From Gnetum montanum (lineage: Eukaryota > Streptophyta > Gnetopsida > Gnetales > Gnetaceae), in NCBI GenBank assembly GCA_015680685.1, contig MNCI01033523.1, positions 306,441-370,440 on the forward strand: a stretch of 64,000 nucleotides of DNA, written 5' to 3'. The notes beneath the pieces are model-generated. The model had not been told where the DNA came from, did not search any database, and was given only the letters and a program-made list of their open reading frames with translations. This document shows, piece by piece, positions 44,101 through 55,127 of this stretch (the stretch's first letter is position 1; each line of letters starts with the position of its first letter). A program made the position numbers and the translations under genes.

Positions 44101-45819
44101 AATAATTATAATAGGTACACCCCAAGATATATATTCTAATCAAAACTATTTATATAACTCATTCTTATTGATCATACTACTTTCTCTACATTCTTTCTTT
44201 GCATTTGAGAATGTTTTTGACTACTTATTTTCTTGTTTATTTAAATCTTTAGTTTATAGATATTTTCTAGTAGTAAGAGAATAACTATATCTCTCTTGAG
44301 GAGTTAAAAACCAAAATCTCAAAGATTTCACATCTTAGCAATATATTTGAAGAAAAAATCTCCTAATGAAAGCTAAACAATTAATTTATTTTCTATTATA
44401 TTAATTTATTTTTTTTAAAGGCTCAAGCATGTTAATATTTTATATTTTTTCTTTATTTCTTATTGATATATATTTTTGTTTTTATGAGGATACTTTTCAA
44501 TAAGGGCAAAGCTAATCCTTTTCCTACCTAATAGAGTAGGATTTTTAGGATTTGTTTTAAGAATAAATACCTAAAAAGGCATCTCAAAAACTATTGGGCA
44601 TTTTGTTTAGACTCTCTTTTGATAATCTAATATACTTTGAGCTTTTTAAAAATATTTTTATTCAAGTTTTTGGAGTCAAACTAAATTAAAAGTATTACAA
44701 AACATGATTTTCTCAAAAAAATATTTAATGCTTATCACAAGAAAAATTTTTAATTAAGGTTGAAACTCAATCTACATAATCATATCTTAACTTACAACAT
44801 TAATTTTGGACCTATGGTTGAGAGCCTTATTTCATCTAAAATTTAATATAAAAGCTAAAAGAAAGTGTGAGGTGTTTTGGGTTTCAAATTTGATTTTTCA
44901 TGTAAGATAATTTTACTAGAGAAGCTCACTACAAAGAAATGTTTTCTTCGTAACAACTCAACATGAAACTTGAAAGAGGGATTTTAGCCTTAGAAGCTAA
45001 TATCTAGTGCAAAAAAGTTATTTTCTTATTAGTAATTCTATAATCATGTTCAGCTGAAACTATGGTTAAGCATAATTGTTTTCACTTAAAAGAAGCACTT
45101 GTATGATGCCACAATTTCTAAAATATTAATTAAGCTTATGTTTTCTTGTTGTGTACATTTCTATTGGAAATCTAGGCAATTTTCCTCAACTTTTAGATGG
45201 AGCTCTACTCACCTCCAGCTAAGAAAGAAAGATAGAAGCTCTAGATCTAAAGGGTCATTTACACATTTTCTATTTCTAGTATTAGTATTCAAATAAGAAG
45301 AAGCATAATTATATATAAAAATGAAAGCACACTTTTTTAAAGCTTGTGCTAATACATGTATTCTAATAATAATTAAAAAAGGTTTGCATATGTAGTATCA
45401 AGCATACCATAATAAACTAAAAGCTCAAAAATGCTACCAATTAGCTGAATATTTATTTTAAAATCTTGACAAAATTTCATTTATATGAGGAAAATAATAT
45501 TTATCTAGGGTTGGCCATAAAAAAATTTATAGAAATATAGCTCAATTTTAAAATTGTAGGAACTTGTTAAAGGTATTTTTTCTTTTGAAGAATCAAAGTT
45601 CATGATTAAAATGAAAAGCTTCTTATAAATATGTAGAGATCTATAATGAAAATGAAAAGATTTATTTTAAATAAATGAGATTTATGTAAGTTTTTCTACA
45701 AGCTTAATTATTAGAAGAAGATAAACTAAAAATAAGTTAGATATTTCTAAGTTTTACATAATTATAATTGAAATGATGAAAAAGGAAAAGGTTATATTAT
45801 TATTTTTCTTTATAAGAGT
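41164..45819. other. Unassigned repeat debris
   Basis: No convincing gene. The minus strand at 41521-41536 reads TGGTATTAGAGTATCA, a decayed tRNA-Met primer site, preceded in minus-strand sense by ...CATCAACA, so an LTR of a minus-strand element probably starts at 41537 and runs right. Similarity to 30945-31020 occurs near 41960. A second tRNA-Met-like site (minus strand TTGGTATCAGATC) lies at 43610-43622. Frames at 42903-43157 and 44054-44284 are low-complexity hydrophobic and not supported. Confidence 0.4.
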
Positions 45820-46468
45820 TGATGAAGAGTTAATAGGGCTACTATGTTGATAGGCATGCATCAATGCAACCTTTAATTTGTTAATTTAGTCTACTTTCTT
45901 GCCTATATAAATGTATGTATCATCCATATTTATGACACCTTTCAGTCATTCTAGTATCTAGACTCTTGTAGTTTTCTGTCATATGACTTAGCCAAATGTT
46001 GCTCTGAGTACCTATAACATTGATAGAATTAGTTAAATGAAACTTTATTTAAGTGCATGATGTACCTAGATACTTTATCATTTCAAAAATAAAATTAAGA
46101 TTAATTTCCTCCATTGCAACACATGAAATTATTTTACTTGACTTCTAGCAATTTACTTCATAATGCATTTGACTATCCAAAGTTTAGATAATTAATATAT
46201 TTTTCTGTCATAGCATAAGTATGACTACTTCAAGCATAATATATTAACATTTGGTAATCCCAATAGTTGATACTTGGTTTACATAGTAGTAGATACTTTG
46301 TAATCCAAAAACATTAATATAGCTTCAAGATGGGTATAGAAAGTAGGAACAAATGCTCTATGCTTAGGATAACTTAGATTGCCCTTGGGCACATAGTTAG
46401 TTAAAATTTGATATTTTAATCATTTTACTATCATGATATTTTAATAATAAAAAATAAAAAAACTCATG
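45820..46468 (+). repeat. 5' LTR of element C, left part
   Basis: TGATGAAGAGTTAATAGGGC at 45820 pairs with TAATGAAGAGTTAATAAG at 63360. Similarity continues through the TATA region (GCCTATATAAATG at 45902) to at least TTAATCATTTTACTATC at 46434. Interrupted by copy B at 46469. Confidence 0.85.
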
Positions 46469-47046
46469 TGTCATATCCCCATTCCCACATGATGCTATTG
46501 CATAACAAAGATGTTGCCTCTTCATAACAAGTGTTATTGTTATCATAACATGACCCAAAAGGGAATTTATAATTGAGACCCAAAAGGATGCATTGTAATA
46601 ACAAACATGTCTCTTGAGATGACCTTTGGGGGTTTGACTTAAGGCATTTATACCCAAGTTTAGAGGTCCTGCTAGGCTTGGAGTGACGAAGTCTATATAG
46701 GCAAGTCAAAAGAGCCAAGTGAAGCAAGATAGGAAGTAGACTAGCCATCCCTTCTAGTCAATTATAGGCCTAACTATTGTGGTAATGCTAAATTTCCTTT
46801 AAGGGAATAGATGCCGAAGGAAGAAAAATGAAAAAAAAAACACTCTTAGAGCATGATCTAGATAGTCCATTCTATATCAATAAAGCATTTATTTATTTTT
46901 CTTTATACATTTTTTCTATTATTTCCTTTATGTATAATGTTGAATGTTATATATATTTGATGTTTGGTATATTTTCTTCTTACACATAATGTCTAATATA
47001 ACATATATTTGATGTTTTCCATGACATCTAGGAATGAGATATCACA
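46469..47046 (+). repeat. 5' LTR of copy B
   Basis: Starts TGTCATATCCCC, ends GATATCACA. Aligns throughout with 50743-51317 and with the copy A LTRs. Confidence 0.85.
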
Positions 47047-47047
47047 A

Positions 47048-47060
47048 TTAATATCAAAGC
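47048..47060 (+). other. Primer binding site of copy B (decayed tRNA-Met type)
   Basis: TTAATATCAAAGC corresponds to TTGGTATCAGAGC with three G-to-A changes, the direction expected from deamination of methylated cytosine on the other strand. Confidence 0.7.
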
Positions 47061-47069
47061 AAACCATGA

Positions 47070-47346
47070 CTCAAGGACCATTGAAAACCATGGGTTGACT
47101 ACAACTTGACGATGAACAATGGAGGCATGAACTAGAAAGAATCATGGAACACCACCATTTCTAAGATGACCTATGTAAGATAAAAGATACCATCCATCAA
47201 TTTCATGAACAATGGATTAAGAATTTACAAAATACATAGATCCCACCAACCAAATCAATATCATTGATAGATGAAGATATAATTACACCTCATCTAAATT
47301 CGTCAATTATAAGAGATGTTGATAAGATAAGGATATACAGGTCAAG
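47070..47346 (+). pseudogene. 5' ORF-like segment of copy B, ending at a splice donor
   Basis: Encodes a helical stretch (FHEQWIKNLQN) and then SLIDEDIITPHLNSSIIRDV, matching copy A. It ends AAG|GTAAGTCTTACC at 47347, a consensus plant donor. Unidentified protein. Confidence 0.5.
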
Positions 47347-48639
47347 GTAAGTCTTACCCATCTTAATACTTTAAATATTAATTAATCGAAGTCATTCTTA
47401 AGTTTCTTGCAAAACATTTAGTAACCATGACCTGAATTGACCTTGTTTTATTGAAACTCATTATCCTAAGCAAACTTAGAGTCATTTATAAGTCATAATG
47501 TCTTCCATACATCAACTTGGTAATTTCATTTTGGTAGAATAAGTTGGTTGGACCTTTCAAAATATTAAAATATTTAACTTCATTTTTGAACCTTAATAAT
47601 AAGTTCAAAGCATAGTACTCATCGAGATGATTCAAATGGTACAAATTTCATCTCAATCGAACTTACAATTTGAAGGATATTGTTGTTTAAAGTTTCTAGT
47701 TTTGTGTGCATTAAATAATAATAAATTATTATTATTTTAGAAAACATCATGAGCAAGAGGTCATGGATTCAAACCCAAGCCCTTCTCCTAGTTTTATTAT
47801 TTAAAAAAAATGTTAGGCCATGCTAGCCCTACAAGGGTTATGTAGCCCCTACCATCCTCTATCGGCCAAGTGTTTATAGAAACTCTTCCTACATGGTAGA
47901 GCCTACCACTTTTCCTATACTACATTGCTACTTCTCCTTGGCCACATGCTACCACCTATCTTTCATCATAATTTGGCACATTGTTTGCCATCCTTTGTCA
48001 CTATCTATTCAGCCACTATTCTCTACCACACCATCTACCACCTACAAAACCCCTACCACGTCATGATTTGAAATCATCATCACTACCATCTAGGAAGCCC
48101 TACTACTACTACACACTATAAATGTGAAACCCTTGTCATGGTCCATTGTACTCTATAAGCTACTGCTCCTACAAATGTTTGCCCACTATTATCAAACATT
48201 ACCAACATTGCATCTTTCTACCTCTATAGGCCATAGAACCTTGCAATTTCTATTATGCCCTACAACCACTACTTGTCCTATTGCCATGCTTGCTACATTC
48301 ATGTCACACTTTCTTCATTGTAGAAACTCTCACTATATTTTTTCACTACCGTCACCATCCCACTACACTGCAATTACCAAAACATCCACTGTGATTTACA
48401 GCTACCCACAATGCTTGCAGATACCATCAACACCATGGATCATCATCACCTTCAGTGCTCCATAGACAACAAGAGAACTATAGATCACTGCCACCTCTAG
48501 CAATCCATAGATACTATTTGCATTGTAGATCATATCTTTTTAAAATAATTGGATCATTTCTTTTCATGACTCTTCATGTTAATCTGCTGTACGATTTGAT
48601 TGTAAATAATATTGATATATCTCTTCTTAATTTTTGAGG
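47347..48639 (+). repeat. Putative intron start and CCA/CAT-rich cassette of copy B
   Basis: Begins at the donor-like GTAAGT. 47820-48540 is C-rich with CTACCAC/CATCAC words like copy A 5740-6590, but without a clear 24-bp array or 5S-like core. Frames at 48124-48465 are compositionally biased and not called. Confidence 0.5.
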
Positions 48640-49140
48640 AATTTTTTATTTCATTAAATAATCATCAATCGATACATCAACTAAGTTTTAATGACCTTTC
48701 TACCCCTTTTAGAAAACTGACTTTAGTAGTGTACTAATGACAAGTCATAGTGATCCTAAGACTATCTACAAAGGTTAAGCATTGAATCTTAAGGTCCCAA
48801 AAAGGTTACATTCATTAGTCCCAACAAGGCATAATTAGTTATCCTTATGTTGTTAACTTTTAAGTCACAATTTCATAATACAATCAAATTATTAGATATC
48901 TATATGATAAATCTAACCTCACCATTAAGTTCAGAAGGGTGAAAAATGTTGAAAATAACTATTCATGTGTTGAGAAAGGATAATGTATACTTAAGTTACA
49001 TCAAAATTAAAATTTTAAAGGTGTTTAGGCACTATATTGAACAAGAGGTGAAAACTAATTTTTAGGGCTCCCTGGAATGGATTTGACCTCACCATTATAT
49101 CTAAAAGGTTGGAATGGATCTAATTCTACTATTATTTTGA
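48640..49140 (-). repeat. Internal segment inverted relative to copy A
   Basis: Matches the reverse complement of copy A about 6900-7510 (shared AGTCATAGTGATCCTAAGACTA and GTGAAAACTAATTTTTAG). It ends near 49140, just before the start of the nuclease region, and lacks the 5S-like core. Confidence 0.6.
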
Positions 49141-49194
49141 AAATCTGTATGATACCCATGAAGAGAAATGATTCAAAAATTAGAATCCAAGAAT

Positions 49195-50290
49195 TAGAAT
49201 GAAAGTTCCAACATACAACATGCTTGCAAGATCCTTAGCAAGTGAGAAATAACATTTGCTATGGCCATCATGGGCCTTATATTCGCATGAGTATTAATAC
49301 CCACACATCTTAATAGAGTTACGAGATTTGTATTGTGATGTTTTATGCCTACAAGAAGTCTTTTCATGGGAATTTCTATATCAATTCGAACCAAACTTGT
49401 TAAATATGGGATACAAAGGTATTTATAAGCAAAAAGGTTCTTATGAAAGTTCTTCTTTTGAGCCATATAGATTAGCCTATTGTAGAAATCACAACATGGA
49501 TGGTTACAAAATCTTTTATAAAGAAGCCAAGTTTGAATTAGTACAAATACTTGAATGAATTTTAGAAATTATGATTTTTGAAATGCTAGAACTTCAAGTG
49601 ATGGAGAAGAAAGAATAGTCAAGATTTCAGAAAAATCACATAGCCTTGGTAGTGATTCTAAAAATACAATTATTAAGAAGATGTTTATGTGTAATCAACA
49701 CATATTTAATTGTCAAACTCACATGTTTAGATGTTAGGCTATGTCAAGGAGCATACTTCATTAAACAAATAAAGTTTGAAGAATAAACTATTCTTGAGTT
49801 ATACTAATCCAATTCCATTTATTCTTTGTGGAGACTTCAATGTAAAAGTTGGAAGTAGTGTCTATCAATTCTTAAAATATGGATGTGTAAAGGAATCCTT
49901 GGATGATGAACCTGATTTGAAAAAGATATTTCTATCAATTCAACATGTAATTCCATTGGCTAGTGCATGTTCTACTTGCTTTGAATCTTCAATAGATAAA
50001 TTAGATCCTAGAATTTAGAAACAAAGGATGTTGATGGATAGTATTCATTAAGAAACATAGTTTACCAACTAATCTACTATTATTAATAAAGATGGATCAA
50101 CAACATTCTTCATTAAGACTTTGGATTATATTTGGTATGATGTCTGATTCTTCCAAGTTACAAAATCACTAGAGTTAATTTCTAAAGAAGAAGTGGAGAA
50201 GAATCAAGATCAAGCTTTTCCATCTAGAATAAGATCATCTACTTAGATACCACTTATGGTAGAGTTACAGTTACTTCCATCACTTCATAA
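49195..50290 (+). pseudogene. Captured CCR4/nocturnin-type deadenylase catalytic domain, copy B
   Basis: The clearer copy. In order: YNMLARSLASEK (49214; the Asn motif), a WALYSHEY segment, DVLCLQEV (49349-49360; catalytic Glu kept), EPNLLNMGYKGIYKQKG, MDGYKIFYKEAKFELV (the usual Cys of MDGC is Tyr), HIALVVILK, INTYLIVK...DVRLCQGAYF (49690-49760), PFILCGDFNVKVGSSVYQFL (49830), PLASACST, TLDYIW (50118), and SST-stop-IPL where Ser-Asp-His is expected (50238-50246). This is the complete EEP nuclease fold of CCR4-type deadenylases, about 365 residues, with no intron-like gap. At least one frameshift and several stops. Copy A keeps the Ser-Asp-His and MDGC that B has lost. Confidence 0.88.
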
Positions 50291-50742
50291 GGTTGATTAA
50301 GATTAGGAAATATCACTCTTACATTTATTGATGATCTTATTATTTTCTTCATTGTTTAATTTATATTTTAATTAGATAAGTAAAATATCTAAGGTAATGA
50401 AAGTTGGAAATAAAGGATTTTCCCTACCTTCACTTGGGTAATTAGATTCGAGTTACACTTTGTGTGACCCTAGTTATAAATTCTGATTGGTGGTTGGTAG
50501 ATCTTTAATTCACTTCTTGACATTATCTTAGAAAATAAGGTAAATAATATTAAAGTAATATTTAGTACTCATATAAATCCTTCTCACGTATATTTTGTTT
50601 GTAGAATAAGCAAAAAACAACTTCATGTTCAAAGGAGAAATAAGATTATTGAAGCATAGGATCATGAAAGATGCATAGGAGGTGGAGAAAGATAGTAAAC
50701 ATGGACTTGTTCAAGGATGAATGAAACATAATAAGGGTAGAT
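50291..50742 (+). other. 3' tail of copy B up to the polypurine tract
   Basis: Homologous to copy A 8746-9192; no convincing frame. Ends with AAGGGTAGAT just before the LTR. Confidence 0.5.
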
Positions 50743-51317
50743 TGTCATGTTCCCATTCTCAAATTATGTTACTACAAAACATAAATGGTGCCTCTTCATA
50801 ACAAGTGTTATTGTTATCATAGCATGACCCAAAAGGACAATTGTAATTGAGACCCAAAAGGGTCCATTGTAATAATGGATGTGTCTCTTGATATGACCTT
50901 TGTGGGTTTGACCTAAGGCATTTATAATTGAGCATAGAGGTTGTGCCAAGAATGGAGTGGTGGAGCTAGTATAGGCAAGTCACAGGAACTGGGCAAAGTA
51001 GAATAGGAAGTGGATTGACCATCCCTTCTAGCCAGTTATAAGGCCTAACTATGATGGAAATGCTAGATTGCCTCTGAGGGGATAGATGCCAAAGGAAGAA
51101 AATCCTAAGAAACATTCTCAAAGCATGATCCTGATACTCTATTTTATATTAATAAAGCATTCATTTCTTTGTCTTTCTACGTTTTCCTTGTTATTTCCTT
51201 TATAAAAATGTTGAATGTAACATATATTTGACATTTGATATATTGTCTTCTTATTCAGAATGTCTAACATAATGTGTATTTGATGTTTGACATGACATCC
51301 AATAATGGGATTTCACA
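50743..51317 (+). repeat. 3' LTR of copy B
   Basis: Starts TGTCATGTTCCC, ends GGGATTTCACA; collinear with the other three LTRs of this family. Confidence 0.85.
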
Positions 51318-51507
51318 ATATGCCTGAACCATACTTAATCATATCAATTAAGATATTATGAGTAATAATTGAAAATACAATGACCAATAATATCACATCT
51401 AATTATTTGTTATACTTTTAGCTAGACATTCTTTGGAATTCAACTAGTTCATATGTACACACTTGTGATTGATATGATTAGGCATAGAGAACACTCTTTT
51501 CTCATCA
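51318..51507 (+). repeat. 5' LTR of element C, right part
   Basis: GGAATTCAACTAGTTCATATG through TTTTCTCATCA aligns with the end of the element D LTR (GAAATTCAACTGAGTCGCATG through CCGCTCATCA), so the LTR of element C resumes after copy B. Confidence 0.75.
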
Positions 51508-51527
51508 TTCATACCATTAATGAGAAC
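51508..51527 (+). other. Primer binding site of element C (decayed tRNA-Asp type)
   Basis: TTCATACCATTAATGAGAAC aligns with TTGGCACCATTGCCGAGGAC beside the dimer LTR; most differences are G-to-A or C-to-T. Confidence 0.65.
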
Positions 51528-52299
51528 ATGTCATGTGCTAAGTATTCTAAATCATTAAATCATACAAATATCATTATAGAAACATAAGAAAGCACTCTAG
51601 GAAAATTAATAATATTTTATTTAAGATACACTTAAGTACAAAATGAAAGATATCTTCTTCTCTTAGAGCTAATTCTCCACCTATAGATGATACTACAAGA
51701 TATTGTATTAGATTGAAGAATAACTCAACTAAAGTATACTAATAACTTAAACTATTCTATATCCATTTGGATTTACATTATCTAAACTTTATTTCCATTC
51801 TTTACGAGGATGGATAGGTATAATGGAAAGACCTAGAGGGAAACATTATGTTACCATTAGATCATGTCATTTCATCAATATTCATAGTAGCATTGACAAA
51901 GCTAGGTCTTGAAGTAGTAGCTTCATAATACTAAGTGACAAATCATCTTTTCATAGACTACTAATCTACGAAGTTTAAAGTTTGAAAAGACAAACATATG
52001 AAGGTCCACCATGAAGTCTCTAAGAGAAAAATGGTTTTGATTGCACTAACATCATAGTTAAAAAAAAAGAACATAGAATATCCATTAGGCCAATCTCAAT
52101 TCAAAGATCCTTCCTCCTTCGATGAAAATAACATTATGCACCAATAGCTATATTTAATATTGAAAAGTAAGGAAAGGGCTAGACCCAAGACTAAGGGGAG
52201 CTCAAGAGCAAGATCTCCTTCTTAACAAGGAAGAGAATAACCAAGGAATAGACAAGCATAAGACTCCTAGCTCTCTATCCTCATCATCTTCCCTATCAT

Positions 52300-53560
52300 G
52301 TACCTTAGATAAGGGAGGACATGATTAGAATTAAAGGAAAAATAACTAAAGCTAAGGTGGATATGATCAAAGATCACATGATAGAGATGGAAAAAGAAAA
52401 TATAGATAAAAGTAAGAAGAAGAAGAACATCATCAAGAAAATAAGGTGTAGCAAGCCATACCATAGGAAACAATATCAAGATAGAAGACATGATGAATTA
52501 TTTCTTGCTACAACAAGCATCAAAAACATCTATGAGATAGTTCACATTCCCATTAGGCATTAGAGGCATAGCTAGATCAAATGTATTAATGTGAATAATA
52601 TTCGTAAGTTTTAGAAAGAATACAAAATTTATTCATAGCACCATCTACAAGTCTTGCATGATCCTTAAATCTTGAAACAAACATTAAAAATGACTAGAAA
52701 AATCTTAAGTTATTCCCTATGATACTCATAAAGGATGCTAAAATTTAATAACAATTCTGAAAACTAGAATTTATTCATAGATGGAGTAGATGCTAGTGCT
52801 AATCAATGGCAAGTACTAGATGCACTTGAGGATGTCCAACTTGTGGACATAAATTCAAGGGTAGAAATAAGTTAAACATAAATCACTTAATAGAACCCTA
52901 GGAAGATACTATTTTCTTCTATATTTACATTCAAAGAATGGTTTTTCTTAATGAAAGTAGCTTCAACACATTATAGATGGACTTAAAAACAAAACTAAAA
53001 AACCTATTTGGTTCTATGTCTAATGGAGAATATAAGAAATAAAATCTCATTGGATCCATAGACTTATTAACTAACTAAGAAGGGAAGAAGGATAACTAAA
53101 GAAAAGAGAAAGTGTAGAGTAGTACAGTAGAGACTTCTCCATCCACAAAAAGGTGATTCAACTCTATAAACTTAAGGAGGAAGCACCATTAGAAAGGGTC
53201 ATACAAAGGAAAATGTTGCCAATATAAAAATATATTATTGAAATTTTGGTCAAGGTAGAAAAAATGTAGATCTCTCTTGATGAGAATTTCCAAATAGTAC
53301 TAATGATCAAAAAATGAAATAAGTAAGATCTAAGGATAGAGATAGAATGAGAAAAAAGAAGATGAAAGAAGACTATTACTATTAAAACTATAATGCTATG
53401 ATAGTAGAGGGGGTTCTAGATTATGATTTTAATAATGAAGAATATGTCATATGCTAATATGATCATTAAAAATATTTTTGTCCTATTTTATCATACTTGC
53501 AAGAGTTTGGGGTGTATGTCTTAAACCCAAAATTTATTAAAAGATAAGAACCCAAGAGGT
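52300..53560 (+). pseudogene. gag of element C (degraded)
   Basis: Recognised by comparison with the dimer gag. HIIDGLKNKTKK near 52968 parallels HIVDGLRHEIRT; a Lys/Glu-rich coiled coil follows. At 53425-53560 the knuckle region reads YVIC.YDH.KYFCP, then ILSYLQEFGVYVLNPKFIK, paralleling CEICHYDHPKGCCP and ISHLQESRVYALNPRL. Many stops. An open frame at 52321-52563 is Lys-rich and may be part of it. Confidence 0.7.
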
Positions 53561-53599
53561 TGCCTTATTTTTAACACAACTATAGGTAGTAGTTTCATT

Positions 53600-54590
53600 A
53601 ACAATAATAATATCCAAGTAGAATGTCACCTCAGCGTCAAGATTATTATTAGTAGTGGCATAACCCACAATCATGAGGGATGTCATTACTAAGGTAGAAG
53701 TAATCTTATTGACAACTAGATCCTTATGGGTACTACATCTAATAGTTGATGTTACTAAGTGATTCTATTATTTGCACATATTATAAACATTATTATTCTA
53801 TAGAATATCATAAACCTATGACTCCATAATTGAATCTCCATCCATATACACTCCTCACCACTCATGGTACCATGCATCTCATGCCTTTACTCTTTACCAT
53901 CAACATCATCTATGCAATGTGAAATCCCACTTTAACCTCAACAATGAAATATCATATGATTTGTAACCTTTCAAGTAGATAATAATTCAAGTATTTCTAA
54001 GTGTAAACCTTGTAATATGTTATTTTCCTAGCCTAATAATTCATTCGTTCCATTGTAGATATCTATGACTATGGAATATTCTCAAAGTACTTAAGTGATT
54101 TATACCAAGAAACCTTTAAATCAAAGCCCCCAAGACATTTAAACTATCATGTTGATCCATGCCATGATAGATTGAATNTAAGACATTTAAACTATCATGT
54201 TGATCCATGCCATGATAGATTGAATAAAGATAAGACTTCTTTCATGGAAAAAAACTGATCCTAGAAGTTCCCTAATATATTTATAGATTCCAAGAAATGA
54301 TCCATGCAAGGCTGTGTTAGACTCAAGTTCCATTGTGAATTAAATCTTGCAAGAAATGCACAAAACATGAAACCTACCTTTATGAAAAAAATTTAGTATC
54401 GAGTTAAATCTTTTAGACCAATCTATCACCATGCCATAAATTATGATAGATTTTTGGTAATGCATATGGACAAATATAAGAAAAACTTTTCTATCATTAT
54501 GGGAAAGGCTTGGTTAGGAACAATTGATGCCAAGTTAGGAATCACATTTGTCTCATTGTAAATCTTCAAGAAAAATGAGTTCAAAAAAGT
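53600..54590 (+). pseudogene. Protease region of element C (degraded)
   Basis: Near 54497-54545 the frame reads SIIMGKAWLGTIDAKLGI, the Athila/Tat protease segment that in the dimer reads LIIMGRTWISTVEACLRI. The upstream active site is not legible; an artefactual 46-bp duplication lies at 54132-54225. Confidence 0.6.
54132..54225. other. Assembly join: 46-bp duplication around a single N
   Basis: 54132-54177 and 54180-54225 are identical 46-base strings separated by NT. The same design, also 46 bases, occurs at 61051-61144. Overlapping contig ends joined without merging is the likeliest cause. Confidence 0.9.
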
Positions 54591-54879
54591 AGATAAGAAG
54601 AGCTCCTACATTTCATGAAGTTAGAGAGGGTGTATTTTCATATAAAATATATGAGTAATCAAAATCATAAACAATTAGACATGTAAAAAGTGTGCCAAAT
54701 TTCACAACTATTTAAATGTGCTTGTACACAAAAACCATAAAATAAGAAGAAACCTAATTGTTAACCATAGACTATGACCCTAGTTCCAAAATATGCATGA
54801 AATCAATAGAGATCCTCTTGAGTTCATATATTGATAAAATGTATGAAATGGTAAAAAATTAGGTACTAGCTCTTAGACT

Positions 54880-55127
54880 TTGAGAATAGAAGAAAAACTA
54901 AAGTAGATTAGGAAGATTTGGAAGTTCCAAAAAAACTCTAAATTGGAGTACTTAAAACTTACAACATTATTATAGCCTTTTATAGAATATCAGTTCCTAA
55001 ACAATTGGAAATTCATAATCATTAATGCCCAACTTACTAAGGATAAAAAAGATGACCTTCTGAAAGTAGTTAATAAATTGCCAGCATCCTTTTCTTGGTT
55101 ATATGATGAAAAAATAGGAATATATCT
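54880..55127 (+). pseudogene. N-terminal RT linker of element C (truncated)
   Basis: Frame contains NAQLTKDKKDDLLKVVNKLP and FSWLYDEKIGIY, resembling the linker before Ty3/gypsy RT (L..LLK.....F.W...D..GI). The RT catalytic core is missing: the frame ends at an LTR insertion, and the sequence resumes in RNase H. Confidence 0.5.

Larger units (their letters stand above)
46469..51317 (+). mobile_element. Copy B: second LTR element carrying the captured CCR4-type gene
   Basis: Same design as copy A: LTRs at 46469-47046 and 50743-51317, tRNA-Met-type primer site, 5' ORF-like segment with splice-donor-like end, CCA-rich cassette, CCR4-like domain, polypurine tract. The flanks read TCATG and ATATG, a decayed or imperfect target duplication. 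It splits the 5' LTR of element C, whose remaining end resumes at 51318. No gag-pol of its own. Confidence 0.85.

Noticed and set aside
47760-47785. Polymerase III B-box-like GGATTCAAACCC (and GGGTTTAAGCCC near 5659)
   Set aside because: No matching A box at the right distance and no tRNA-like fold; too short to call a tRNA-derived SINE.
48124-48637. Plus-strand frames in copy B cassette
   Set aside because: Same biased cassette; no conservation with copy A at protein level.
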